Shown here piece by piece: positions 1 through 7,650 of a stretch of 15,979 nucleotides of DNA. The first letter of the stretch is position 1, and every line of letters starts with the position of its first letter. The notes under the pieces were generated by a model that saw nothing but the letters and a program-made list of their open reading frames with translations, was not told where the DNA came from and did no database searches. Made by a program: the position numbers and the translations under genes. The stretch is from Ignavibacteriales bacterium (GTDB lineage: Bacteria; Bacteroidota; Ignavibacteria; Ignavibacteriales; Ignavibacteriaceae), in the NCBI GenBank assembly GCA_020061995.1, contig JAGUXE010000224.1, forward strand, positions 1 through 15,979, read 5' to 3'.

Positions 1-828
1 ATCCATAAGAACAGTTGCTGCGTAACCACGTTTTTTCATCATTGCTTTAATATCCTCTTTGTTGAGGATAATATCATTTGAAGATGTTGCAGAAATGACA
101 ATATCAAAGTCGTGTAGGTTTTCCTTAAAATGAGAGAAGGGGAGAATACGCGCATTAACAGCTTCGGCAACTTTTTCAGCTTTTTCATAGGTGCGGTTTG
201 TAATTACAAGTCTGCCTATTCCTTTATCGCGTAAATGTTTAGCCGCAATTTCTCCGGTTTCGCCAACTCCGATAACCAAAGCAGTTTTTTTATTTAGATT
301 TGAAAATATTTTTTCAATTAGCTGAACCGCAGCATAAGAGACAGTTATTGCGCCATCGCTTATTTGAGTTTCGTTCTTTGCGCGTTTGCCGACAATTGCC
401 GCCGCATCAAAAACTCTTTTTAGTAAAAATCCGACAAAATATTTTTCTTCTGCAATTTGAAAAGATTCTTTAACCTGTCCGAGTATTTGATTATCGCCAA
501 GAAGAAGAGAATCTATTCCCGCACTTACTCTGAACAAATGGTTAAGTGCACTGCATGAAAAGAATTTTTGAAATTGTTCGTCTTTAATTTCAATGGACGG
601 TTTTTTATCTATCAGATATTTTTCAAGATCGATATAATTAATTTCCGGTTTTGCGGGAATGCCGTAAAGCTCTGTTCTGTTACAAGTGGAAAGAATAAAT
701 CCTTCTGTAAAAAGATTATTTTTTAAATCATCTATATAGCTTTTTATTTCATCTTGATTAAGATGAAGAGCTTCGCGGACTTCAACCGGAGCGGTGTGAT
801 GATTAATCGAAATAGCTAAAAAATTCAT
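1..828 (-). CDS. hemA: Glutamyl-tRNA reductase (3' end outside window)
   Basis: This enzyme reduces glutamyl-tRNA(Glu) with NADPH to glutamate-1-semialdehyde, the first committed step of C5-pathway tetrapyrrole synthesis in the cytoplasm. The frame is open from the ATG at 828 to the window edge, giving 276 residues. The family is usually about 410-430 residues, so the C-terminal dimerisation region is missing. The N-terminus MNFLAISINHHTAPVEVRE is typical. The catalytic cysteine is Cys49 in STCNRTE, and the conserved stretch GIDSLLLGDNQILGQVK spans residues 104-120. A nucleotide-binding GVGETG motif lies at 187-192. The ATG follows the stop of the upstream CcsA/HemX gene by one base, so the two are almost certainly co-transcribed and probably translationally coupled. 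The arrangement recalls the hemX-hemA linkage of Firmicutes and of Bacteroidota-type heme clusters. The identification is very secure. Confidence 0.97.
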   Translation of the reverse strand, partial: MNFLAISINHHTAPVEVREALHLNQDEIKSYIDDLKNNLFTEGFILSTCNRTELYGIPAKPEINYIDLEKYLIDKKPSIEIKDEQFQKFFSCSALNHLFRVSAGIDSLLLGDNQILGQVKESFQIAEEKYFVGFLLKRVFDAAAIVGKRAKNETQISDGAITVSYAAVQLIEKIFSNLNKKTALVIGVGETGEIAAKHLRDKGIGRLVITNRTYEKAEKVAEAVNARILPFSHFKENLHDFDIVISATSSNDIILNKEDIKAMMKKRGYAATVLMD

Positions 829-829
829 A

Positions 830-1654
830 TTAATAAAACGAGTGAAAACTTCTTGAAATAAAGTTGGTTACAATTGTCGAAAAGATTGCAAGCAGAAATC
901 CCGCGATTGATAAAACGACAACTTTTTTCCCCCTCCATTGTCCGGTAATTTTTAGTACTATTCCCACTCCGTACATCAGCCATACAATTAGAGTTACTAT
1001 AAGTTTCGGGTCAGCGTATGAAAAATCGGGAAAAGCCTGCGGAAGCCAGATTAGTCCGATTGTAGTTGCAATAGTCAATGCAACAAAACCGATGACTGCA
1101 GATGAAAAACTTAACCTCTCGAGAATTTCTAGATTTGGTAGTCTGTCAAAGATTAATCCGAATTTATTTGATTTTATTTCTTTGTAAAGTATTAGATATA
1201 AAAAACCATAAACAGCAGAAATTGTAATGCCTGCATAACCAAGAAGTGCATGAAAAACGTGTACTCCAAGAAGATTACTTCTTAATACATCTTTTACTTC
1301 GGTAAGGTCTCTTATGAAAATGCTTGATAAAACTTGAAACAATAAAGCAATCACAATGATAAAAAAACCGGTTCCGCGAATATCAGTAACCAATTCTAAA
1401 ATGAAATATGAAAAACCGATTGCACAGGCAAGTATCGTAAATATTTCGAAAACGTTTGTAATCGGTGGATGATCAAACTCAATTGTTCTTATTATAACAT
1501 AAAATGTATGAAATACCAAAGTGAGAAATAGAAAAAGCCGTTTTGAGTGGGCAAGTTTCTTTTCTCCTTTTATAAAATCATAAAGATATACCCCGACTGT
1601 AAGTAAATACAGAAACGGGAGAATAATATTTGAATAATGAATTGTGTTTTGCAT
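830..1654 (-). CDS. CcsA/HemX-type cytochrome c assembly membrane protein, WWD motif degenerate
   Basis: A 274-residue multi-pass membrane protein with about eight hydrophobic segments. It belongs to the CcsA/CcsB/HemX family, which handles heme at the membrane for cytochrome c maturation or modulates HemA level. HVFHALLGY (H132, H135) and the C-terminal WRGKK...FHSF (H271) match the family's conserved histidine regions, with the histidine in HSY/HSF normally a heme ligand. The stretch GLIWLPQAFPDFSYADPK (200-217) aligns without gaps to the WWD heme-handling motif, but the motif tryptophans are replaced by F, S and A. Only Asp-Pro-Lys survives. That favours a HemX-like role beside hemA over a working heme lyase. 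AGGTAG lies just upstream of the ATG. The gene precedes hemA with a one-base gap. Family assignment is secure; the exact role is inferred. Confidence 0.88.
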   Translation of the reverse strand: MQNTIHYSNIILPFLYLLTVGVYLYDFIKGEKKLAHSKRLFLFLTLVFHTFYVIIRTIEFDHPPITNVFEIFTILACAIGFSYFILELVTDIRGTGFFIIVIALLFQVLSSIFIRDLTEVKDVLRSNLLGVHVFHALLGYAGITISAVYGFLYLILYKEIKSNKFGLIFDRLPNLEILERLSFSSAVIGFVALTIATTIGLIWLPQAFPDFSYADPKLIVTLIVWLMYGVGIVLKITGQWRGKKVVVLSIAGFLLAIFSTIVTNFISRSFHSFY

Positions 1655-1782
1655 AAATCTACCTAAAATTCGGACTTCAACTTATTGAAACTTTTAACAC
1701 TTAGCAATACAAAAATGACTGATGGGTCAGAGAGATAGGTGGAGGACAGCTTAATATTTTTAGTTCAGCATTTTGGATTGAG

Positions 1783-2070
1783 TTATCTTTTGTCCCAATA
1801 ATTTGGTTTTCTATTTTGATGTGCAACAGCTATTACTATAATCATATTGAAACTGACTGAGTAAATCAAATTGTAGGGAAAAATGTTAACAATAGCCCTT
1901 CTTGTGTGCTTTGTATATTTAGAAAAACTTTCCGGATAGTTTAGAATAATTGGGATGGTTTTATCAATTTCATAAATGAATCGATTACTGAGGTCGTCGT
2001 TCTGTGCTTTATAAAATTCTATCGCCTCCTGATACTCAAGATAAGCCGGTTCAAGAAACTCAACTATCAT
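1783..2070 (-). CDS. ParE/RelE-superfamily toxin
   Basis: A 95-residue protein of the ParE-type plasmid-stabilisation toxin family. Family hallmarks are the N-terminal helical hairpin (EYQEAIEFYKAQNDDLSNRF), a central basic segment (HTRRAIVNIFPYNLIYSV) and the C-terminal strand VIAVAHQNRKPNYWDKR, which is highly typical. Such toxins inhibit DNA gyrase (ParE) or cleave mRNA on the ribosome (RelE). The sequence resembles ParE more, but the target cannot be settled here. The start codon overlaps the stop of the antitoxin gene as ATGA (2067-2070), the usual order antitoxin then toxin. Expression is probably autoregulated by the antitoxin complex. There is no sign of truncation. Confidence 0.9.
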   Translation of the reverse strand: MIVEFLEPAYLEYQEAIEFYKAQNDDLSNRFIYEIDKTIPIILNYPESFSKYTKHTRRAIVNIFPYNLIYSVSFNMIIVIAVAHQNRKPNYWDKR

Positions 2071-2270
2071 TTCTTTTTTATACCATTATAAGCGATAGTT
2101 TTAATTTTACCGTCGTTAAACAGTTTTAACCGCTTCTCTACCTCATCTTCCCAATATTTTTCAATATCGGAATTTGGTTCACTTAAACTTTTCGAGATAG
2201 CCTCAATAATAAATATTCTTTCAGCCGGGCTAAGATTGAGAGCGGTCTGGACGATGTTTTTTGAATTCAT
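2067..2270 (-). CDS. Antitoxin, addiction-module component family
   Basis: A 67-residue acidic/amphipathic protein that fits the small 'putative addiction module component' family (the TIGR02574 type), whose members begin with a conserved LSPAERIFIIEAI-like helix and end in a lysine-rich tail. It is expected to bind and neutralise the ParE-type toxin encoded immediately downstream, with which it shares a four-base overlap. A good ribosome binding site, GGAGAA, lies at 2275-2280, five bases before the ATG, and supports this start. The gene heads the two-gene operon and faces away from gpmA, so the region 2271-2482 should hold two divergent promoters. I could not place either one confidently. 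Confidence 0.85.
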   Translation of the reverse strand: MNSKNIVQTALNLSPAERIFIIEAISKSLSEPNSDIEKYWEDEVEKRLKLFNDGKIKTIAYNGIKKK

Positions 2271-2482
2271 CTAATTCTCCAAAATGTATATCTAATAATA
2301 GAAAAGGTCACCAATATATTCAAGGATTAATTGGCTTCTCAATCAAAGTCGAATTTCTACCGGATTTATTTGCAATTTTATCTTTTCATTTGAGAAAGAG
2401 TCCAAAGAAAATCCATTTTCGGAAATGGAAACCATTTTTTGTATTTTTACACTGTACAATAATTATTTTTTAAGGGCTATCA

Positions 2483-3130
2483 ATGAACTACTTATTATTA
2501 TTACGTCATGGCGAATCTCAATGGAATTTAGAAAACCGTTTTACCGGTTGGGTTGATGTCGATCTTTCTGCTAAAGGCGAAAAGGAAGCTCACGAAGCGG
2601 GACAATTATTAAAAGCTAAAAATTTACACTTCGATTATCTTTTTACATCAGTATTGAAAAGAGCTATCAGAACTGCCGATATTGCATGCGCTGAAGCCGG
2701 TTATGGTGAATTACCTACTCAACGCGATCAAGCACTTAATGAACGTCATTATGGAGCACTTCAAGGATTGAATAAAAAAGAAACTGCCGACAAATACGGC
2801 GAACAACAAGTTCACATCTGGAGAAGAAGTTATGATGTTCCACCGCCAAGCGAAGTGACGGAATTAAATCCCGACGGTATAAGCGAGAGTTTGAAGAATA
2901 CAGCAGAAAGAACAATTCCATATTATCAAGAAAAAATTGAACCTTTGTTGAATGATGGCAAAAATGTTTTAGTTACTGCGCATGGCAATAGTTTGAGATC
3001 ACTGGTTATGTATCTTGATCATTTAACCAAAGAAGAAGTTCTTGAATTAAATATCCCGACAGGTTCACCGCTGATGTATGAATTTGAAAATGGGAAAATC
3101 ATTAATAAATATTATCTAAAAGATGTCTAA
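2483..3130 (+). CDS. gpmA: 2,3-bisphosphoglycerate-dependent phosphoglycerate mutase, short form
   Basis: This enzyme interconverts 3- and 2-phosphoglycerate in glycolysis and gluconeogenesis in the cytoplasm, through a phosphohistidine intermediate. Its 215 residues start LLLLRHGESQWN, with phospho-acceptor His9. ENRFTGWVDVDLS is the usual substrate loop. ALNERHYGALQGLNK carries the catalytic Glu87, and VTAHGNSLR carries the second histidine, His167. After the family signature IWRRSYDVPPP the protein is about 30-35 residues shorter than the 249-residue E. coli form, going straight to ESLKNTAERTIPYY. Short forms with a reduced lid loop are known in other bacteria, so this is not a deletion artefact. 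AAGGG precedes the ATG. The stop overlaps the start of the TPM-domain gene by eight bases. Confidence 0.96.
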   Translation: MNYLLLLRHGESQWNLENRFTGWVDVDLSAKGEKEAHEAGQLLKAKNLHFDYLFTSVLKRAIRTADIACAEAGYGELPTQRDQALNERHYGALQGLNKKETADKYGEQQVHIWRRSYDVPPPSEVTELNPDGISESLKNTAERTIPYYQEKIEPLLNDGKNVLVTAHGNSLRSLVMYLDHLTKEEVLELNIPTGSPLMYEFENGKIINKYYLKDV

Positions 3131-3584
3131 CGAACTTTTCTATCAAATATTAAACGATGACGAACTTCTCCGAATCTCAAAAAAGATCAAAGAGAAGGAA
3201 AAAATTACATCGGGTGAAATTGTAGTTTCGATAAAAGAAAGAAATTCTTTTTCGTTTAAGAAGAAAGCGGTTCGTGAATTAGCAGAATTAGAATACAATC
3301 GAATAGGGATTAATAAGACAAGAGATAATACCGGGATTCTTCTCTATTTCTTGTTGGAACGAAGGGAGTTTTATATCCTTGCTGATTCTGCAATAAATGA
3401 AAAAGTATCGGATGATTTATGGGATTCAGTTAAAATTAAAATGGAATCTTTTTTTAAGAATGGCGAGTTTTGCAAAGGAATAATTAACGCTGTTGATGAA
3501 GTCGGTAATACGCTTGCAAAACATTTCCCGATTAAACCTGATGATACAAATGAAATCTCTAATAGAGTAATTATTCGTCCATAA
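3123..3584 (+). CDS. TPM-domain protein (TLP18.3/Psb32/MOLO-1 family)
   Basis: A 153-residue soluble protein made almost entirely of one TPM domain. Diagnostic stretches are the N-terminal SGEIVVSIKER, the helix ending YNRIGINKTRDNTGILLYF, the strand RREFYILADSAINEKV, and the C-terminal helix GIINAVDEVGNTLAKHFP. TPM domains occur in plant photosystem repair proteins (with weak phosphatase activity) and in many bacterial proteins of unknown role. No signal peptide or membrane helix is present, so this copy should be cytoplasmic, unlike many longer relatives with C-terminal transmembrane or Gly-rich tails. It starts within the end of gpmA (8-base overlap, ATGTCTAA) without a strong Shine-Dalgarno sequence, which suggests coupled translation. 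The function is not predictable from sequence. Confidence 0.85.
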   Translation: MSNELFYQILNDDELLRISKKIKEKEKITSGEIVVSIKERNSFSFKKKAVRELAELEYNRIGINKTRDNTGILLYFLLERREFYILADSAINEKVSDDLWDSVKIKMESFFKNGEFCKGIINAVDEVGNTLAKHFPIKPDDTNEISNRVIIRP

Positions 3585-3621
3585 ATTTTGAATTAAGTTA
3601 TTATAAAAAGGAATTATCTAA

Positions 3622-5448
3622 ATGAAGAAAATGCTTCTAATTTTTTTATTATTTATTGCTACAACATTCGGGCAATATACAACCCCCGGGAGTGGAGTAA
3701 ATTGGACTCTTGATAGTCTTGTTCTCTATTCCGGCGGAACAGTAATCGGAACTTTTCCGAATTATACGGTAAGTGGATTAGTAACTGTAAGTGCTAATGA
3801 TATTGTTAAAGTTGATGCCGGTTCAACAGTTTCGTTTACAGTTTCTACAGCGGGATTTACGGTTAATGGCGCATTTCAAGCCATCGGAACGGAATCTTCT
3901 CGGATTAAATTTACGAGTCCTACCCCCGATTCACTAGGAGCATATAACGGATTAGTTTTTAATGATTCATCAGTTGATTCTCTTTGTATTGTAAAATACT
4001 CAGATATTGAATTTGCTTATTATGCATGCAGAGCAATTGGAGCAAATCCTACTTATGAGTACAATAATTTATTAAGAAACAGACGTGGATTTAATATTAG
4101 TAATTCGAGCATGATCATTCGTAACAATACAGTTTTACGAAGTTACGAATATGGTGTTACAATGACACTCAATGGAACACCCCTTATTGAAAATAATACT
4201 TTCGGATTTAATAATACAAAAGCAACTTCTGCAATGAATCAAATCAGCATCGGCTTACAAGGAACAAATTCACCTATCATTCGCAATAACATCATTTATG
4301 GTGGTGAAAGTGTTGTAACCGGTGGAATAAGTTTATGGGTGAGCGGTGCTTCATCAGATGCAATTGTTGAGAACAACACTATTTACAATAATAGTTTTGG
4401 TATTACTTTATATGCTACAGGTACAAGCGGAACACTAAATGCAGTTGTTCGTGGTAATACTATATACGGAAATAAAATAAATCCGAATACACAAACTTCC
4501 GGCAGCGGGATTAATGTAAACGGAGTTGTAGGGAATACCCCTTTAATCTCGCACAACACGATTTATGACAACTGGTGGGGAATAACTATTCAAAACGGAA
4601 CATCAGTTCAAGCCGGCCCTAATCCACGTTTAGGTAATCTTCAAAATGCTGATACTACCGATGATGGTTACAACAAGATTTACAACAATATTCAGCCAAC
4701 CGGTACATTTGATCTTTATAACAATTGTACGAACGATATTTATGCTCAGAATAATGATTGGGGAGTTTACGATTCAACTTCTATTGAAGCGAATATCTTT
4801 CATAAAGTTGATAACGCTGCTCATGGAACTGTTTTCTTTATGCCCTTTTATGACCCATCATTAATTCCGGTTGAATTAGTTTCATTTAGTGCGATTCAGA
4901 GAAATGAAGATATTTTTCTTAAATGGGTAACATCAACAGAAACCAATAATAAAGGTTTTTATATTGACAGACAGAGCAAGAGTGAGTCTTGGAAAGAAAT
5001 TTCTTTCATCAGCGGAAAAGGGAGTGTGATTTCAACTCAATCTTATTCTTATTCAGATAGAGTAAAGAAAAACGGAAATTATTCGTATCGATTAAGACAG
5101 GTTGATTTTGACGGAACTGAAAAAATCCTCTCTCAAGCTGAAGTGAATTTTGTAAATCAACCAAAAACACATTCACTTGCGCAAAATTATCCGAATCCTT
5201 TTAATCCTTCAACAAAGATTTCATATTCAGTCGGAGGGAATTCAGATGCATTTGTAACACTTAAAATATTCAACCTTTTAGGAAAAGAGCTTGCGGTAAT
5301 TGTTAATGAGAAGAAATCTCCGGGCAGTTATGAGATTGAGTTAAACCTTGATAAATATGGCTTAAGCGGACTTTCATCGGGAGTCTATTTTTATCAGTTG
5401 AATATCAATAACGTAATTCAAACTAAAAAGTTTTTGATAAATAAGTAA
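3622..5448 (+). CDS. Secreted right-handed beta-helix protein with T9SS C-terminal sorting domain
   Basis: A 608-residue exported protein. Residues 1-17 are a signal peptide (MKKMLLIFLLFIATTFG, then Q). Residues about 30-410 are rich in short Asn-containing repeats such as IIRNNTVL, LIENNTF, IIRNNIIYGG and VENNTIYNNSFGI, the pattern of a parallel beta-helix (pectate-lyase-like, PbH1 repeats). Residues about 415-510 (from IPVELVSFSAIQ to the RLRQVDFDG region) form a fibronectin-like module common in Ignavibacteria surface proteins. Residues 519-608 begin LAQNYPNPFNPSTKISY and end SSGVYFYQL...KKFLINK, the type-A T9SS sorting domain. The protein should therefore cross the outer membrane through T9SS and be released or anchored. 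No catalytic residues are evident; it may bind or cleave polysaccharide. AAGGA at 3608-3612 supports the start. Confidence 0.9.
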   Translation: MKKMLLIFLLFIATTFGQYTTPGSGVNWTLDSLVLYSGGTVIGTFPNYTVSGLVTVSANDIVKVDAGSTVSFTVSTAGFTVNGAFQAIGTESSRIKFTSPTPDSLGAYNGLVFNDSSVDSLCIVKYSDIEFAYYACRAIGANPTYEYNNLLRNRRGFNISNSSMIIRNNTVLRSYEYGVTMTLNGTPLIENNTFGFNNTKATSAMNQISIGLQGTNSPIIRNNIIYGGESVVTGGISLWVSGASSDAIVENNTIYNNSFGITLYATGTSGTLNAVVRGNTIYGNKINPNTQTSGSGINVNGVVGNTPLISHNTIYDNWWGITIQNGTSVQAGPNPRLGNLQNADTTDDGYNKIYNNIQPTGTFDLYNNCTNDIYAQNNDWGVYDSTSIEANIFHKVDNAAHGTVFFMPFYDPSLIPVELVSFSAIQRNEDIFLKWVTSTETNNKGFYIDRQSKSESWKEISFISGKGSVISTQSYSYSDRVKKNGNYSYRLRQVDFDGTEKILSQAEVNFVNQPKTHSLAQNYPNPFNPSTKISYSVGGNSDAFVTLKIFNLLGKELAVIVNEKKSPGSYEIELNLDKYGLSGLSSGVYFYQLNINNVIQTKKFLINK

Positions 5449-5477
5449 TGACAAGATTAAGAATCGGTTGATTTTTT

Positions 5478-5516
5478 AAACCCTTCGGAGTATTAAATGC
5501 TTCGAAGGGTTTTTTT
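5478..5516 (+). terminator. Intrinsic terminator after the beta-helix gene
   Basis: Positions 5478-5490 (AAACCCTTCGGAG) pair with 5500-5512 (CTTCGAAGGGTTT) in a 13-bp stem with one G-U pair and a nine-base loop. The stem runs directly into a T tract ending at 5516. It lies about 30 bases past the stop of the secreted beta-helix gene. The stem's own A/T ends make it potentially bidirectional, but no gene approaches from the other side. Confidence 0.93.
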
Positions 5517-5721
5517 ATTCTGAATAGCTTTTTAATAATTAAAAAACTAGAGCTCTATCTTCAAAGTAATTTTAGTAAACTGAAAAATTAATAGGTATTT
5601 GAGTTTTAGTATCATGGGCGGTATATTGTTAACAGATTTGTTTATGATAATTATTAGTATTGGGCTTAACTAATTCTAAGCAAACAATTATAAAGTAGAT
5701 TAAAAAAAATGATTTGATGCA

Positions 5722-6108
5722 ATGACTCAAGAAAAAAAATATTTTACACCCAATTCAGCAAAACGGACTCTTCCACTTGTTAAGAAGATTGTCAACGATA
5801 TTCTATCTGAAGGCAAAGCTATTAAATCGAGTTCAAATCAGTTTATGAATAACCCGGGGGATGATCCCGATTACATTAAATCTTTAGAAAAAATAGAAAA
5901 ATTTATTGATGAACTTGCAGAGATCGGTTGCTATTTCAAGGACTGGAACTTTGAAATCGGATTAGTTGATTTCCCGTCAATCATCAATAACGAAGAAGTA
6001 TTATTATGCTGGAAAAGTGATGAGGAAACCCTGCTTTATTATCATCCGATTAACGGGGGATTTGCCGCTAGAAAACTAATTCCGGAGGAATTTTATCTTT
6101 ATGAATAA
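5722..6108 (+). CDS. DUF2203 family protein
   Basis: A 128-residue cytoplasmic protein matching the DUF2203 family, a widespread uncharacterised group. It opens with the family's typical KYFTPNSAKRTLPLVKKIV, continues with a helical central part, then the conserved block GCYFKDWNFEIGLVDFP, and closes with LLCWKSDEETLLYYH and GGFAARKLIPEEF. Length is normal for the family. No signal peptide, metal site or catalytic motif is obvious. It begins a plus-strand set with a zinc-ribbon-like peptide and a HAD phosphatase, overlapping the first by eight bases. No strong Shine-Dalgarno sequence is visible before the ATG, where the upstream sequence is an A-rich run. The family is confident; the function is unknown. 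Confidence 0.88.
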   Translation: MTQEKKYFTPNSAKRTLPLVKKIVNDILSEGKAIKSSSNQFMNNPGDDPDYIKSLEKIEKFIDELAEIGCYFKDWNFEIGLVDFPSIINNEEVLLCWKSDEETLLYYHPINGGFAARKLIPEEFYLYE

Positions 6109-6310
6109 TTACCGTTGTATGACTTTAAAGAAATCTAACCATTTATTTCAGTGTAACTATTGCGGAAATATTACTGAAATTATCTGGGTACATGGACATG
6201 GGCAATGTGCTCATTGCAAAACAAATATTGATGAATGCTGCCGTGGTGAGAATGTAAGCTTATCCAATATTGATGATGAAAAACAAATTACCGAAAAGAA
6301 GCATGAATAA
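6101..6310 (+). CDS. Small zinc-ribbon-like protein
   Basis: A 69-residue protein with two CxxC knuckles, C18-x2-C21 (CNYC) and C36-x2-C39 (CAHC), separated by 14 residues, followed by Cys46-Cys47. This is a plausible structural zinc site of rubredoxin or zinc-ribbon type. The residues between the knuckles are hydrophobic with His-Gly-His-Gly before the second knuckle, and the tail is charged. It resembles small zinc-ribbon proteins of Bacteroidota/Ignavibacteria with no assigned function. A GGAGG at 6084-6088 lies upstream, a little far from the ATG at 6101. Met7 is a possible but less supported alternative start. It overlaps DUF2203 and the HAD gene by eight bases on each side, so all three should be made together. 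Confidence 0.75.
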   Translation: MNNYRCMTLKKSNHLFQCNYCGNITEIIWVHGHGQCAHCKTNIDECCRGENVSLSNIDDEKQITEKKHE

Positions 6311-6944
6311 AATTAAACTTGTCACTTTCGATCTGGATGGAACTCTTATCGATTCAGGAAGCACAATTTATAAAGCGACAATTGCCACATTTGAAAAACT
6401 CGGAATGAAAGTAAATCTTCCGAAAAGTGAATTAGACAAAAGAATAGGTGCTCACTTTGCAGATATTTTCAATGAATTAAACATTCAAGTTGATGACATT
6501 GAATATTTTATTAAAGTATATAAAACTTTATACTTTGATTACATTGATGATTCCACACTCTATTCGGGAGTAGTTGAAATATTAGAACATCTTTATAACA
6601 ATAATTATAAAATCGCTTTACTGACAACAAAAGCACAGGGGCAGGCAGAGTTGATTCTAGAGCATTTCAAATTAACAAAATACTTTGATTACATTATGGG
6701 AAGGCGACCGGGTATAATGCACAAGCCTTCACCGGAACCTTTGTTGATAATATCAGAGACTCTTAAAGTAAAACCGGAAGAAACTTTAATGGTTGGGGAT
6801 ACTGAACTTGATATTCAATGCGGGAAATCAGCCTCTGCTCAAACTTGTGGTGTAAGCTATGGATACAGATCCGAGCTGCAACTTAAGAGGGAAGCACCCG
6901 ATTATCTTGTTAATTCGATTCTTCAACTGAAAGAAATATTATAA
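6303..6944 (+). CDS. HAD-superfamily phosphatase (phosphoglycolate phosphatase-like)
   Basis: A 213-residue haloacid-dehalogenase hydrolase. Motif I is FDLDGTLIDSG, with nucleophile Asp10 and acid/base Asp12. Motif II is the LLTTK region at about 107-110. The motif III lysine is Lys141 in HKPSPEP, and motif IV is MVGDTELDIQCG with Asp166 and Asp170. The helical cap between motifs I and II is of the Gph/PpaX (C1) type. Likely substrates are 2-phosphoglycolate, pyrophosphate or a sugar phosphate; sequence alone does not decide. I choose the ATG at 6303 because it places motif I at residues 9-19 as usual and overlaps the previous gene by eight bases (ATGAATAA). An in-frame ATG at 6270 would add 11 unlikely residues and has no ribosome binding site. 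Confidence 0.92.
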   Translation: MNKIKLVTFDLDGTLIDSGSTIYKATIATFEKLGMKVNLPKSELDKRIGAHFADIFNELNIQVDDIEYFIKVYKTLYFDYIDDSTLYSGVVEILEHLYNNNYKIALLTTKAQGQAELILEHFKLTKYFDYIMGRRPGIMHKPSPEPLLIISETLKVKPEETLMVGDTELDIQCGKSASAQTCGVSYGYRSELQLKREAPDYLVNSILQLKEIL

Positions 6945-7036
6945 GAATCTAACTCCCCAAGTTTAATTGCACTCCATTTTAAACGAAAACCATTCTGAAA
7001 GACTTGGCAGATATTTTTTATTGAGTTTTGGTTAAA

Positions 7037-7579
7037 TCAAAATGAGGAAATCAATTTCCTAACCGCTTCTTTATCTGATGAATGTTTGAATTTCCCGATT
7101 AGAAGATGGGAGTTTTGTTTATCAATTATATTTGGAAAAAGAATTTTAACTGCTTCTATTTGACCTGAAGGAAAAGTGAATAAATCTAATAACTCACTCA
7201 TTTGAAGGACAGTAAAAAATTGATAGAGTCCGGCTGTTTGTATTATTGTGAGTTGATCGGATTCAAAAGTTTCAACTTTAATTTCATCAAAAAGTCGTTT
7301 AAAATCGTTATCACTTATGGGTGAAATACCGGGGATAATTTCTTCCTGCAAGGGGAGGCTTTTAATCAGTTCTTCAACTTCACCGATAATTCTCTTTGAA
7401 CGTGTATAATCTTTATGATTTAATTTAATCAAATAATCCTGTTCAAGTTGCATGAGCTTTTTGGTGATTAAATCAATCGTCTCTTGAGGATTACTATTTT
7501 GATTATAATTTTTAGAATTTTCATCAGTTTGTGCTGAAACTGAAATTGAGAAAAATAAAATAACAAGAAGAAAACGCAT
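7037..7579 (-). CDS. Exported DUF4476 protein
   Basis: A 180-residue protein with a signal peptide of about 16 residues (MRFLLVILFFSISVSA). A charged helical linker follows (about 20-95). The C-terminal half carries the DUF4476 pattern: PISDNDFKRLFDEIKVETFE, QFFTVLQMSELLDLFTFPSG, EAVKILFPNIID and FKHSSDKEAVRKLI. DUF4476 is an all-helical domain of unknown function found in exported Bacteroidota-type proteins. It should act in the periplasm or be surface-associated. AAGGTA before the ATG supports the start. It is the last gene of the minus-strand block and converges on the HAD gene, with a 92-base spacer in which I see no convincing terminator. Confidence 0.82.
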   Translation of the reverse strand: MRFLLVILFFSISVSAQTDENSKNYNQNSNPQETIDLITKKLMQLEQDYLIKLNHKDYTRSKRIIGEVEELIKSLPLQEEIIPGISPISDNDFKRLFDEIKVETFESDQLTIIQTAGLYQFFTVLQMSELLDLFTFPSGQIEAVKILFPNIIDKQNSHLLIGKFKHSSDKEAVRKLISSF

Positions 7580-7650
7580 AAGTACCTTAAAGCTAAAGTT
7601 GAAATAATTTTATTTTGATTAATTTTACTGAACTGCATAAAACCGATGTT

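Noticed and set aside
864..1187. 107-codon plus-strand frame opposite the CcsA/HemX gene
   Set aside because: It is antisense to a clearly real membrane-protein gene and shows no recognisable protein features.
2261..2473. 70-codon plus-strand open frame upstream of gpmA
   Set aside because: It overlaps the antitoxin start, has unnatural composition, no family resemblance and no ribosome binding site. The region is better explained as the divergent promoter region.
6957..7007. CCAAGT...ACTTGG inverted pair between the convergent HAD and DUF4476 genes
   Set aside because: A six-base stem with a 39-base loop and no adjacent T tract is too weak to be a terminator.
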